22,998 nucleotides of DNA, from contig JAKADD010000001.1 of the NCBI GenBank assembly GCA_021820825.1, forward strand, positions 1 to 22,998, read 5' to 3'. The position numbers were made by a program, and so were the translations under genes. This document shows positions 7,148 through 15,258 of this stretch, one piece after another (position 1 is the stretch's first letter; the number at the start of each line of letters is the position of its first letter). This DNA comes from Bacillota bacterium (GTDB lineage Bacteria > Bacillota > Bacilli > Alicyclobacillales > SLC66). The notes beneath the pieces are model-generated. The model was not told where the DNA came from. It worked only from the letters and a program-made list of their open reading frames with translations, and did not search any database.

Positions 7148-8447
7148 CGATTCTATGGGGGGTTCTGCCTTGTTCTCCTTTTTAAATAGACGGGACCCTT
7201 TTCTATATGTGAGACTAAAACTATTTGGCATTAACATAGGCGCATTGCTGGTCATTTGGGCCATTCTGCTGTCACTCGTATACAGCATGATGGCAAGCGA
7301 ACTGTATAATGTGCTGGACAATCAGTTGCAAAGAGCGGCTGTACGCATCATCCACGTCTATGTCCGCAATCAGGCAAAACCGTCCAACACACAAAGTCCG
7401 ACGATTTCAGGAATTGGCTACAGTCTTTGGAGTCTGGTTGATGAGGCTGGAACAAAAACGAGCTTTTTTATTGACGGCAATCCATTTGTTAACGTTTGGC
7501 AAATTTATAATCTGGCAGTGGCTCATCCAAATGGTTATTATGTCACCGTGCGCGATGCGGGCGTTCCCTATCGCTCTTTCTATGCTCTTGTTCACGCACA
7601 GAAAGGCAATTATCTGATCCGGGTCACAACTCCCACAGGACCTACGGACACCACTCTCGGCAACCTGCTCTGGACGCTGACGGAAGTGGGGCTGGCGGCG
7701 CTCGCCCTCACCATTGCGGTCGGCATGTGGCTTGCCGCGCGCAGTTTGGCGCCGACAATCGCCGCCTGGCGCCGTCAGCAGCAGTTTGTCGCTGACGCGT
7801 CCCATGAGTTGCGCACGCCGCTTACCATCATCAAGACAAACCTGGAAGTCCTGCTGCAAAACCCAGACCACACGATCGAAAGCGAGATGCGCTATCTGGG
7901 CAATGCGTATGAAGAACTGGTGCGCACTGGTTCCCTGATCGAGGACCTGCTGACGCTCGCCCGCGTCGATTCCGACGAACCCCTGATCGAGAAACGCAGC
8001 GTAAACTTGAATAAACTCGTCGTGGAGGCCGTGGAGGCCGTGCAACCGATGGCCACTGCAGAAGCCAAATCGCTGACGGCTTTAACCCCGCATTTTCCCT
8101 GCATGACGTTCGGCGACATGGCAAGACTGCGACAGTTGCTGCTGATCCTGATGGACAACGCCCTGCGCTATTCAGATACTGGCGCGACGATCAACGTGTC
8201 ATTGGAGTGTGATACGCTGCACTCGAAAATTGAAGTCAGCGACACCGGGTTTGGGATTGCTCCCGAACTTTTGCCAAAGGTGTTTGACCGCTTTGTCCGC
8301 GGCGACGTAACCCGCCACCGCAACAACCAGGGAAGCGGTCTCGGTCTTTCCATAGCCAAATGGATCGTAGACGCGCACGGGGGCTCTATCCAGGTGGACA
8401 GCAAGCTGGGCAAAGGAACAACTATCACGATCACTTTGAATCCTTAG
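7140..8447 (+). CDS. Two-component sensor histidine kinase
   Basis: A membrane sensor kinase partnered with the preceding response regulator. Transmembrane helix 1 lies at about residues 29-51, an extracytoplasmic sensor region of about 120 residues follows, and helix 2 is at about 176-199. The H-box DASHELRTPLT carries the phosphorylated His222. The ATP-binding domain has the N-box with Asn340 (LMDNALRYS), G1 box SDTGFGI (367-373) and G2 box GSGLGLSIAK (398-407). The H-box starts only about 20 residues after helix 2, so no complete HAMP linker is present. The start is uncertain: TTG at 7140 overlaps the regulator gene by 8 bp, ATG at 7155 has no ribosome binding site, and TTG at 7170 sits seven bases after GGGGGG. 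The last would give a 425-residue protein. The gene converges on menH, 51 bp away, with no clear terminator between. Confidence 0.93.
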   Translation: MTDDSMGGSALFSFLNRRDPFLYVRLKLFGINIGALLVIWAILLSLVYSMMASELYNVLDNQLQRAAVRIIHVYVRNQAKPSNTQSPTISGIGYSLWSLVDEAGTKTSFFIDGNPFVNVWQIYNLAVAHPNGYYVTVRDAGVPYRSFYALVHAQKGNYLIRVTTPTGPTDTTLGNLLWTLTEVGLAALALTIAVGMWLAARSLAPTIAAWRRQQQFVADASHELRTPLTIIKTNLEVLLQNPDHTIESEMRYLGNAYEELVRTGSLIEDLLTLARVDSDEPLIEKRSVNLNKLVVEAVEAVQPMATAEAKSLTALTPHFPCMTFGDMARLRQLLLILMDNALRYSDTGATINVSLECDTLHSKIEVSDTGFGIAPELLPKVFDRFVRGDVTRHRNNQGSGLGLSIAKWIVDAHGGSIQVDSKLGKGTTITITLNP

Positions 8448-8498
8448 CGAATCCGCATGGCATAGAAACGCTTCGCAAAAACCTCTGTTCCCGCGTTC

Positions 8499-9320
8499 CT
8501 ACTGCGCCAAAAAAGCAGCTGCCAGCCGGGAAAATTCCGCAGGCTGTTCGATATGAACGTTATGCCCCGCACTCTGAACGACTACATGGGAAGCGTGTGG
8601 CAGAAGGCGCGTCATCGCGCTCCCGATGCGGGTGAATTTGGCGTCCAACGCGCCGGAAATCACCAGCACAGGCGCCGCAACAGACGCCAGATGCTCCCAC
8701 AGCGATGGTTGAGCTCCCGTTCCGTGACCGCGCAAACAACCTCCCAGTCCATGGGGTCGTTGCGCCAGACGCACCCTTCTCTGCCGCTCCCTAGCGTCCA
8801 GGTCAAGACTCGCCTGGGAAGCGAAAAGCGGCTGCGCTTCCCAAAAATCCACAAACCGCTCAATTCCCTCCGCTTCAATCCAGTCTGCCAGAGCTTCATC
8901 ATGGTCACGCCGCTCCGCCCGTTCACGCTCGGATGAGATTCCAGGCGACGCGCTTTCCAGCACCAGCGTCCGGACCAGATCCGGATAGGCGACCGCGAGC
9001 GCGAGCGCGATCCGTCCACCCATTGAATAACCGATCACATCCACCTGACTGGCGCCAAGAGCGAGCACCAGTGCGCGCAGATCCTGGATCATGTTCGCCA
9101 TCCCATAGCGCGCGCTGTCAGTCGGAGCGTCGGAACCGCCATGACCCAGCAGATCAACAGCGACAAGCGACCGTTTTTCGAGCCTGGGAAATACAGCGGC
9201 AAAGTCATCCCCACATCCCGCAAACCCGTGCAGGAACAGTACGGGCGCCACATCGACGTTCCTGCTCTGCCAGATCTGAAGCGCTGCGCCGTTGATCGCC
9301 AGTGTGCGATATCCGCTCAT
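8499..9320 (-). CDS. menH: MenH: SHCHC synthase (alpha/beta hydrolase)
   Basis: 2-Succinyl-6-hydroxy-2,4-cyclohexadiene-1-carboxylate synthase removes pyruvate from SEPHCHC, the product of MenD. The 273-residue protein matches the usual MenH length. Alpha/beta-hydrolase signs are the oxyanion region LFLHGFAG (28-35), the nucleophile elbow GYSMGG with Ser99, Asp226 in GALDAKF, and His253 in AGHNVH, giving a complete triad. The start is the ATG at 9320, which forms an ATGA overlap with the menD stop. An upstream in-frame ATG at 9365 would lie deep inside menD and is rejected. It is the last gene of the men operon. A GCGAGC hexamer is repeated in the coding DNA near 8995-9012, encoding an Ala/Leu helix. 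Assignment rests on the fold plus position directly after menD. Confidence 0.9.
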   Translation of the reverse strand: MSGYRTLAINGAALQIWQSRNVDVAPVLFLHGFAGCGDDFAAVFPRLEKRSLVAVDLLGHGGSDAPTDSARYGMANMIQDLRALVLALGASQVDVIGYSMGGRIALALAVAYPDLVRTLVLESASPGISSERERAERRDHDEALADWIEAEGIERFVDFWEAQPLFASQASLDLDARERQRRVRLAQRPHGLGGCLRGHGTGAQPSLWEHLASVAAPVLVISGALDAKFTRIGSAMTRLLPHASHVVVQSAGHNVHIEQPAEFSRLAAAFLAQ

Positions 9321-11197
9321 GGCGACAGCGCTTCCGTGCAGGCGTCGAAAATCCGCTGATGCCACACTGCATTGATTTCTTTGTTGCTACGAATCTCCAG
9401 TACGCGAAGCCCCGGTGAACGAAGCGACTGAGTCAAAGCCTCCTTAAAATGAGACCAATTTTCAATTCGCGTATGAACGCCGCCGTACATGCGGACAAGC
9501 GGTTCAAAATCCAGGCCGTGGGGAGTCGTGAAGTAGGGGAACACATCATCCTCCTGCGCCTGCGGCAGCAACGAGAAGATGCCGCCGCCGTCGTTGTGGA
9601 CCAGAATGATTGTGAGATCAAGACCGTACTGGCGCGCCGCGAGCAATCCATTGGCATCGTGGTAGAATGACACATCGCCAATTACGAGCACCACCTTGCG
9701 GCCGTGCTCTGCGGCGCCCGCCGCGACACCGAGCGCTGTCGACGCCACACCGTCAATCCCGCTCACGCCGCGATTGGCAAGAATATGGAGCGGGCGCTCC
9801 CCTTTCGGGAAAAAGGAATCCAGGTCGCGAACCGGCATACTGTTGCCCACAAACAGGACGGCGTCTGCAGGCAACAGTTGCGCCAGTTCCACGAACAGGC
9901 GCCCTTCAAACATGGCTTCTTCCCTAACCGCGCCAGTCGTGGACGCGGCGTCAAAGGGGATGGTCAGCAACTGGCTGGAACGCGTCGCCGCGACAGACGC
10001 GTCCGCTGCCAGCCAGCTTTGCGCAAAACCACTCCCGGTCCGCTTGCGCACTGCCGCAACGAGGCGATTCACAAGATCCACCGCATCGCAGGCAAATACA
10101 TCCGTCGCACAAAAAAATGGATCTTGCCAGTTTTCCGACTCATCCACAACGATCTGTCGCGCATTCTTGTGCTGCGACAAAAAGGAGCCAAGCGCCTTCG
10201 AGGTCGGAGTCTGTCCGAAGCGCAACACCACTTCAGGCCGCAACGCTTCCCGGCTGTCCGCGCCTTTCCTGTGCCAGGCGCGCAACATGACATCATAAGT
10301 GTCAATGACCAGAGAGGCATTGCCGCTGACGGTTCTTGCCTGCGACAGCGGATCCGCCAGCAGCGGATAGCGCAGCGCGTCCGCCAGCAGGCGCAGAGAC
10401 TCGGCGAGCCGTGGATCGTCCTGGGGACCACAGACCAGCAGTCCGCGTTCCCTGCCGGACAGTTCGTCGGCAAGGGCGCGCAGTTCGCTGTCCGGCAGAC
10501 TCCGGACACCACGCCGAACGCGAACGAATGGTTGGCCGCCCGGAAGCGGGAGCGAAGACGTTGCCGCGTCCGGGCGGCTCGTATCCACGGTGTCGTCAAT
10601 CAGGGAATCCTCCTCCGCTTCAGACCCCGTCGCCGCGATTCTGGCGGCCACCGCGACGGGGGGCAGAAGCGGTTCCCGAAAGGGCCAATTGATGTGCACT
10701 GGCCCCGCCGGCTCAGCCAGCGCCGCCGCTGCGGCCCGAAAGACCGCAGTCCTGGCCTGTTCATCGAGCAGCGCGCCGCCGTCCGGAGTAGGCATGTCGG
10801 TCTGCCATTTCACGTACGCGCCGTACAGTTTCACTTGATCCACCGTCTGATTGCTCCCCACACCCCGTAGTTCCGGCGGGCGATCCGCCGTCACGATGAG
10901 CAGTGGTATACGACTCTGCCGCGCTTCCATTACGGCGGGAAAATAGTTTGCCGCCGCCGTTCCTGATGTGCAGACGAGCACGACAGGCTGTTTTGTCATA
11001 CGGGCAAGCCCGACCGCAAAAAAACCGGCTGAGCGTTCATCAAGCAGCAGCCAGGTGCGGAGAGCAGGCTCACGGACGCAGGCTGCCGTCAGTGGAGTGG
11101 AACGGGAGCCCGGCGAAATGCATACATGCCTGACGCCGGCATGCCGAAGCTGACCGACAAAAGAAACAACCACAGAGAGATCCGGATTGACGGTCAC
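9317..11197 (-). CDS. menD: MenD: SEPHCHC synthase
   Basis: 2-Succinyl-5-enolpyruvyl-6-hydroxy-3-cyclohexene-1-carboxylate synthase is a thiamine-diphosphate enzyme joining 2-oxoglutarate-derived succinic semialdehyde to isochorismate. The 626-residue protein has the N-terminal MenD signature SPGSRSTPL (about 28-36), a central domain and a C-terminal ThDP/metal-binding region with IGDVSFYHDANGLL (about residue 505) followed by HNDGGGIFSLLPQ. These closely follow the MenD pattern GDxSxxxDxN and NxGGxIFSLLP. The start is the GTG at 11197, which overlaps the menF stop as GTGA and has AGGAG nine bases upstream. An in-frame ATG at 11245 would add 16 residues encoded inside menF and is less likely. 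It is somewhat longer than the Bacillus subtilis protein because of variable central loops. Confidence 0.96.
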   Translation of the reverse strand: MTVNPDLSVVVSFVGQLRHAGVRHVCISPGSRSTPLTAACVREPALRTWLLLDERSAGFFAVGLARMTKQPVVLVCTSGTAAANYFPAVMEARQSRIPLLIVTADRPPELRGVGSNQTVDQVKLYGAYVKWQTDMPTPDGGALLDEQARTAVFRAAAAALAEPAGPVHINWPFREPLLPPVAVAARIAATGSEAEEDSLIDDTVDTSRPDAATSSLPLPGGQPFVRVRRGVRSLPDSELRALADELSGRERGLLVCGPQDDPRLAESLRLLADALRYPLLADPLSQARTVSGNASLVIDTYDVMLRAWHRKGADSREALRPEVVLRFGQTPTSKALGSFLSQHKNARQIVVDESENWQDPFFCATDVFACDAVDLVNRLVAAVRKRTGSGFAQSWLAADASVAATRSSQLLTIPFDAASTTGAVREEAMFEGRLFVELAQLLPADAVLFVGNSMPVRDLDSFFPKGERPLHILANRGVSGIDGVASTALGVAAGAAEHGRKVVLVIGDVSFYHDANGLLAARQYGLDLTIILVHNDGGGIFSLLPQAQEDDVFPYFTTPHGLDFEPLVRMYGGVHTRIENWSHFKEALTQSLRSPGLRVLEIRSNKEINAVWHQRIFDACTEALSP

Positions 11198-12729
11198 CTG
11201 ATCAACTCCTGACCCAGCGCAACCCGCATGGGGCGCATCTTCCACTCTGTTTCACGCCACTCAGCCAGCGGTTCCGAGTCTGCGACGATACCCGCGCCCG
11301 CAAACAGGTCCGCACCGTGTTCATCCAGGAGCGCCGAGCGCAGTGTCACAACAAACAGTCCATTGCCCGCGCCGTCAATCCAGCCAAGCGGACCCGCATA
11401 CCAACCACGGTCCATGTGTTCGCGCTCCCTGATAATCCGCAGTGCGGACTGTTTGGGCAATCCCGCGACAGCCGGCGTGGGATGAAGCCGCGCCACAACA
11501 TCGAGAACCGACATGCCGGGCGCCAAGCGCCCGTTTACCGGCGTGTACAGGTGCTGAACATTGGACAATTTTCGCAGCGCCGGTTCGTCCGGAAAATAAA
11601 TGGCGTCCACAGCTCCCGCGATGTCGCCAAGTATGCCGCGCAGGACAAAAGAATGCTCTTCGCGATTCTTGCGGCTGGCAAGCAATTCATCCGCAAAGGT
11701 CGCGTCTTCCTCAGGCGCGGCTCCTCTGGGGGCGGTGCCAGCCAGGCAGTCGATGGACACGACGCCCTGGCGCGTCTGCACAAGCCGTTCAGGCGTCGCC
11801 CCCGCAAACACCTGACCCCCGCGCGCAACCGCAAATACAACGCCGTCGCCATAACGCGCTTCCAGATCTTGCAGCATCTCGGGAAGTCGCGCGAACGCCT
11901 GTACCGAAACACGTTCGCTGCGCGCCAGGACAACCTTCTCATAGAGACCCCGACGAATATCGCCTACTATGCGCTGCGCTGTGTCGCTCCAGGCCGCCAG
12001 CGACGCTGACTGGTCCACCGGGTTGGCCGCAGCCGCCTTCACCTTCTCCGTTGCCGCAGCCTTCTCCGTTGCCGCAGCCTTCTCCGTTGCCGTTGCCGTT
12101 GCCCACGCCCACTGCCGCAACGGCGCGGCGGCAGTGGGCGTCCGTGCGGCGCCTGTCCGCGCTCGAACCAGCGCGCTGTTCAGTTCGGCAATCACTGCCG
12201 TACGCAACTCATCCGTGTCTGTGTGCGCTTCCACCCGAACGCAGATGGTGACCGTGGTCGGCAATCCCTGTTGCTGCTCCACCACAAATCGCGGAAGCAG
12301 CAACAGGCCGTTTGGCCAATTGCGCCAACGATCGTCACGCGGCTGTGCGGGGTCAAAGCCAAAACCAGCCAGCCAGCGCGGCTCTGCGCCGCCATAGCGC
12401 GCCACGCTGCTGTTCAGATCCACCAACGCCTGCGCCGCCTGCGCGACAGGTTGCAGACTGTCGTACTCCTGCGCCGTCTCCGTTCCCAATGCGCACCAGT
12501 TCCTGTGCGTGTCTGGATCAGACCAGTACCAGCGAACGTCGTAGTCGTCCGTAACGGCAAACAGCGACCGCAGATCGCAGGGCGCGGCAGTGAGCGGCAG
12601 CGCGCAGCAGGCGATCACAGCGTTCCCGCTCCTGCGCGCCTGTGCTTGCGATTGCCGCAGCGCATCCGAGAAAGCATCCAGATCGTTTCGATCGCACAAT
12701 ACCGTATCTGTTCCAATATCTACAGCCAT
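11194..12729 (-). CDS. menF: MenF: isochorismate synthase
   Basis: Converts chorismate to isochorismate, the entry step of menaquinone synthesis. It is 511 residues with a weakly conserved N-terminal half and a chorismate-binding C-terminal half. Visible motifs are GLYEKVVLARSE with the predicted general-base Lys265, GATPERLVQ, DCLAGTAPRG (327-336), ASRKNREEHSFV, HPTPAVAGLPK, and the C-terminal AGAGIVADSEPLAEWRETEW. These fit isochorismate synthase, and the position between menE and menD excludes anthranilate synthase or salicylate synthase as likelier readings. The ATG at 12729 overlaps the menE end by 10 bp, with AAAGGAA upstream. Residues about 210-231 form an Ala/Thr/Glu/Lys-rich insertion encoded by an 18-bp tandem repeat just ahead of the catalytic domain. 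It looks like an expanded linker and should not disturb the active site. Confidence 0.94.
   Translation of the reverse strand: MAVDIGTDTVLCDRNDLDAFSDALRQSQAQARRSGNAVIACCALPLTAAPCDLRSLFAVTDDYDVRWYWSDPDTHRNWCALGTETAQEYDSLQPVAQAAQALVDLNSSVARYGGAEPRWLAGFGFDPAQPRDDRWRNWPNGLLLLPRFVVEQQQGLPTTVTICVRVEAHTDTDELRTAVIAELNSALVRARTGAARTPTAAAPLRQWAWATATATEKAAATEKAAATEKVKAAAANPVDQSASLAAWSDTAQRIVGDIRRGLYEKVVLARSERVSVQAFARLPEMLQDLEARYGDGVVFAVARGGQVFAGATPERLVQTRQGVVSIDCLAGTAPRGAAPEEDATFADELLASRKNREEHSFVLRGILGDIAGAVDAIYFPDEPALRKLSNVQHLYTPVNGRLAPGMSVLDVVARLHPTPAVAGLPKQSALRIIREREHMDRGWYAGPLGWIDGAGNGLFVVTLRSALLDEHGADLFAGAGIVADSEPLAEWRETEWKMRPMRVALGQELIR
12043..12096. repeat. Three tandem 18-bp units inside menF
   Basis: CTTCTCCGTTGCCGCAGC occurs at 12043-12060 and 12061-12078, then a third copy at 12079-12096 with two changed bases, followed by short CGTTGC repeats. 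On the coding strand each unit adds six residues (ATEKAA-like), so copy changes keep the frame. Confidence 0.9.
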
Positions 12730-14225
12730 TTGACGAGTTCCTTTCGCAGCAGTTTTCCGGCGGCGTTACGCGGCAACACTTTAGCAAAGCGAATATCGCG
12801 CGGCGCCTTATAACCGCCAAGGCGTTCACGACAGAACCGCCTGATCTCCGCCTCCGCAAGCTCTGCGCCTGCGCGCAGCACGACGACGGCCAACACCGCG
12901 CGCCCGTATCGTTCATCCGCCACCCCTGTCACGCCCGCCTCCACGATATCCGGGTGAGCGAGCAGCGCCGCCTCCACCTCAGCGGGATAGACATTCTCTC
13001 CACCAGAGACAATCAGGTCGCTGCGCCTGTCCAGCACAAACAGATAGCCTTCATCATCCAGATAGCCCATATCCCCCGTGTGGAACCAGCCATTGCGAAA
13101 CGCGCTGTTGTCCGCTTGCAATTGACCGTCATAGCCAGGAATAATGGTTGGGCCGCGCAGCACAATCTCGCCCTCGGAACCAGGCGGCAGAGCAACCTCC
13201 CCTTCCATGATGCGAACTTCGTTCATGAACAGGGGTTGTCCACTCGATCCCAGCTTGCGCATACTGTCTTCTTGCGACAAGGTGGCCACTTGCGAGTTTG
13301 CCTCTGTCAATCCATAGCTTTGGCTGACCGGCACAGTGAGCGCCATACAGTCCATAAGGAGCGGCAGAGAAGCAGGCGCCCCTCCCAGCAGTATGTTGCG
13401 CAGTGTGTTCGGATACGGAACCGTGCGGTTTGCAATCATGCGCGTCAACATGGCCGGTACGACAGAAACGAGCGTAATACCCTGCGTTTCTATCGCCTGA
13501 TTCACAGCGTCAGGATCAAACGACCGATGAATGATCGCCGCTGTGCCGTAAATCACGCTGCGCAACAATACCGCCTGACCACCCACATGAAACAGCGGCA
13601 ACGGCGTGAGCCATCTGTCGTCGAGCTGCACACCCAACCGAAACGCAGACCCCACCGCCCCCCACAAATGGTTGCCATACGTGATCTGCGCTCCTTTTGG
13701 CAAACCCGTGGTGCCCGAGGTGAACATCACACACTGCACTTCACGCAGATCCAGGTGATCGCGGTAAACCGGGGTTGCGACCACAGGCCAGTGTTCCCCG
13801 TCCAGAGTCAGGAGAGCTGGCGTGTTGCCGTTCCCCTCGCTTTGCAGGCGGTCTCGCAATCGCTGCGCTGATTCGCTGTGTTCGGCGTCGCAGATCAGCA
13901 GTCGCGCACGCCCTCTGTCCAGTTGCCACGCAAGTTCCGGAAGCGCGAGACGCGTATTGAGCGGCTCCAGCACCGCGCCCAGTTGAATCAGCGCGTGTAC
14001 AGTGGCCGCATACACCAGCCCATGGCGGGCCAGCAACGCGACCCGATCGCCGGCTCGCACGCCGTTTTGTGCAAGTTGTCCGGCCAGATGTCCCGCGCGT
14101 TCGTGGAGTTCTGCATACGTCCACGCCACACTTTCGTATTCGATCGCCAGCCGTCCTGAGTGACGGCGACGGTTCAGCCAGTCTGGAATAATCGGCGACG
14201 CAGCCGCAGTCGTATTGAAATCCAC
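12720..14225 (-). CDS. menE: MenE: o-succinylbenzoate-CoA ligase
   Basis: Activates o-succinylbenzoate with ATP and joins it to CoA, making the MenB substrate. The 501-residue ANL-family enzyme shows TSGTTGLPKG (about 169-178), QSYGLTEANSQ, GWFHTGDMGYLDDEGY, the hinge DRRSDLIVSGGENVYPAEVE and a C-terminal AAGKLLRKEL containing the catalytic lysine. The start chosen is the GTG at 14225, eight bases after a GGGGGGAT ribosome binding site and 13 bp after the menB stop. An in-frame ATG at 14294 would place 23 extra residues over the menB end and is disfavoured. The family alone does not fix the substrate; position between menB and menF makes MenE the strong choice. The stop overlaps the menF start by 10 bp. 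Confidence 0.93.
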   Translation of the reverse strand: MDFNTTAAASPIIPDWLNRRRHSGRLAIEYESVAWTYAELHERAGHLAGQLAQNGVRAGDRVALLARHGLVYAATVHALIQLGAVLEPLNTRLALPELAWQLDRGRARLLICDAEHSESAQRLRDRLQSEGNGNTPALLTLDGEHWPVVATPVYRDHLDLREVQCVMFTSGTTGLPKGAQITYGNHLWGAVGSAFRLGVQLDDRWLTPLPLFHVGGQAVLLRSVIYGTAAIIHRSFDPDAVNQAIETQGITLVSVVPAMLTRMIANRTVPYPNTLRNILLGGAPASLPLLMDCMALTVPVSQSYGLTEANSQVATLSQEDSMRKLGSSGQPLFMNEVRIMEGEVALPPGSEGEIVLRGPTIIPGYDGQLQADNSAFRNGWFHTGDMGYLDDEGYLFVLDRRSDLIVSGGENVYPAEVEAALLAHPDIVEAGVTGVADERYGRAVLAVVVLRAGAELAEAEIRRFCRERLGGYKAPRDIRFAKVLPRNAAGKLLRKELVKWL

Positions 14226-14238
14226 CAGCCTATCCCCC

Positions 14239-15057
14239 CTAGGGCAGACGCGGAAACTGCGTGAAGTCCGGCGAACGTTTTTCCAGAAACGCATTCTTGC
14301 CTTCCCGCGCTTCGTCAGTCATGTAAAACATCATGGTTGCGTCTCCCGCCATCTGCTGAAGCCCTGCCAGTCCATCCGTGTCCACATTGAACGACGCCTT
14401 CAAAAACCGAATGGCCATGGGGCTCTTCGCCAATATCTCCTTCGCCCAGACGACTGCCTCATCCTGCAAACGCGAAACAGGAACAACCGTGTTGACCAGC
14501 CCCATGGCAAGCGCCTCCTGTGCTGAATACTGGCGGCACAGGAACCAGATTTCTTTTGCTTTCTTGATGCCAACCGTCCTGGCCATCAGACCCGTGCCAT
14601 AACCAGCGTCAAAGCTGCCCACCAGCGGTCCCGTTTGGCCGAATACCGCGTTGTCCGCCGCGACTGTCAAATCGCACACCAGGTGCAGCACATGACCGCC
14701 GCCAATCGCGTATCCCGCCACCGCCGCGATCACCGCTTTTGGCAACAGCCGAATTTGCCGCTGCAGATCAAGCACATTTAACCTTGGCACCTGATCGCCG
14801 CCTATGTAGCCGCCGTGTCCGCGCACCCTCTGATCGCCGCCCGAGCAAAACGCCAGGTCGCCCTGTCCTGTAAGAATCACAACGCCGACGTTGGCGTCGT
14901 CTCGGACACGCGCAAACGCATCCATGAGTTCACTGACCGTCTCCGGACGAAACGCGTTGCGCACTTCCGGTCTGTTGATCGTAATGCGGGCAATGCCCTC
15001 CGCCTGTTCATAGATGATATCTTCATAATCATGCTGCCTGGTCCATGTGATTGCCAT
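14239..15057 (-). CDS. menB: MenB: 1,4-dihydroxy-2-naphthoyl-CoA synthase
   Basis: Crotonase-fold enzyme that closes the second ring, converting OSB-CoA to DHNA-CoA. The 272-residue protein has [14 protein letters not shown], the oxyanion-hole segment [34 protein letters not shown], and the MenB-specific [14 protein letters not shown] and C-terminal [14 protein letters not shown]. The QTGP motif has Gly where bicarbonate-independent enzymes such as the mycobacterial one have Asp, which predicts a bicarbonate-dependent (type I) enzyme. The ATG at 15057 follows GGGAGGT by seven bases; an upstream in-frame ATG at 15075 has no such site. It is the first gene of the operon, directly downstream of a promoter with two candidate operators. 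In Bacillus subtilis menB lies inside the operon, after menF-menD-menH. Confidence 0.97.
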   Translation of the reverse strand: MAITWTRQHDYEDIIYEQAEGIARITINRPEVRNAFRPETVSELMDAFARVRDDANVGVVILTGQGDLAFCSGGDQRVRGHGGYIGGDQVPRLNVLDLQRQIRLLPKAVIAAVAGYAIGGGHVLHLVCDLTVAADNAVFGQTGPLVGSFDAGYGTGLMARTVGIKKAKEIWFLCRQYSAQEALAMGLVNTVVPVSRLQDEAVVWAKEILAKSPMAIRFLKASFNVDTDGLAGLQQMAGDATMMFYMTDEAREGKNAFLEKRSPDFTQFPRLP

Positions 15058-15095
15058 CGTCGCTACCTCCCGCATTTATTTCCGAAAAGCAGTTA

Positions 15096-15113
15096 ACAGA
15101 CCAATCAGTCTGT
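15096..15113. promoter_or_regulatory. Candidate TetR-type operator O1, downstream of the menB -10
   Basis: ACAGACCAATCAGTCTGT is an 18-bp dyad with seven of nine base pairs matched. It begins a few bases after the predicted menB transcription start, a position where a bound repressor would block initiation or clearance. It shares the outer CAGAC...GTCTG of O2. Confidence 0.55.
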
Positions 15114-15122
15114 AACGGTTCC

Positions 15123-15151
15123 AGTATAGCAGACTGCCCGGTCTGCGCCAA
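15123..15151 (-). promoter_or_regulatory. Predicted sigma-A promoter of the menB-E-F-D-H operon
   Basis: On the minus strand TTGGCG (15146-15151) and TATACT (15123-15128) are separated by exactly 17 bases. The start point is expected near 15116, giving a leader of about 60 nt with a GGGAGGT ribosome binding site ahead of menB. Confidence 0.7.
15129..15146. promoter_or_regulatory. Candidate TetR-type operator O2, inside the menB promoter spacer
   Basis: GCAGACTGCCCGGTCTGC is an 18-bp dyad with seven of nine pairs matched. It exactly fills the space between the -35 and -10 of the menB promoter. Its centre is 33 bp from that of O1, about three helical turns. Confidence 0.6.
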
Positions 15152-15197
15152 CCTGTCCAAGCCAAGATGGATATTTCCAAACAGGACGCCGCCCCTC

Positions 15198-15226
15198 TTG
15201 TCCAAATGGACGCCATCTGCTATCAT
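15198..15226 (+). promoter_or_regulatory. Predicted menA promoter
   Basis: TTGTCC (15198-15203) and TATCAT (15221-15226) are separated by 17 bases, pointing to a start near 15233. A short dyad GTCCA-AA-TGGAC (15200-15211) overlaps the -35 edge. The leader then holds AAGGTGG (15244-15250), which favours the TTG start of menA at 15259. Confidence 0.6.
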
Positions 15227-15258
15227 CCAGTGAATCCTTCGCTAAGGTGGCAAAATGG

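Noticed and set aside
8448..8498. Terminator between the sensor kinase and menH
   Set aside because: No inverted repeat with a T-tract was found in this 51-bp convergent gap.
9704..10870. Rightward 388-codon frame opposite menD
   Set aside because: Antisense shadow of a GC-rich gene; the translation is Arg/Gln/His-rich with no domain, whereas menD motifs are intact on the other strand.
12043..12096. CRISPR-like repeat reading of the menF tandem repeat
   Set aside because: The units are contiguous with no spacers, only 18 bp long and in frame with the coding sequence.
12642..13871. Rightward 409-codon frame opposite menE
   Set aside because: Same reasoning: MenE motifs on the minus strand are continuous, and the shadow protein is compositionally biased.
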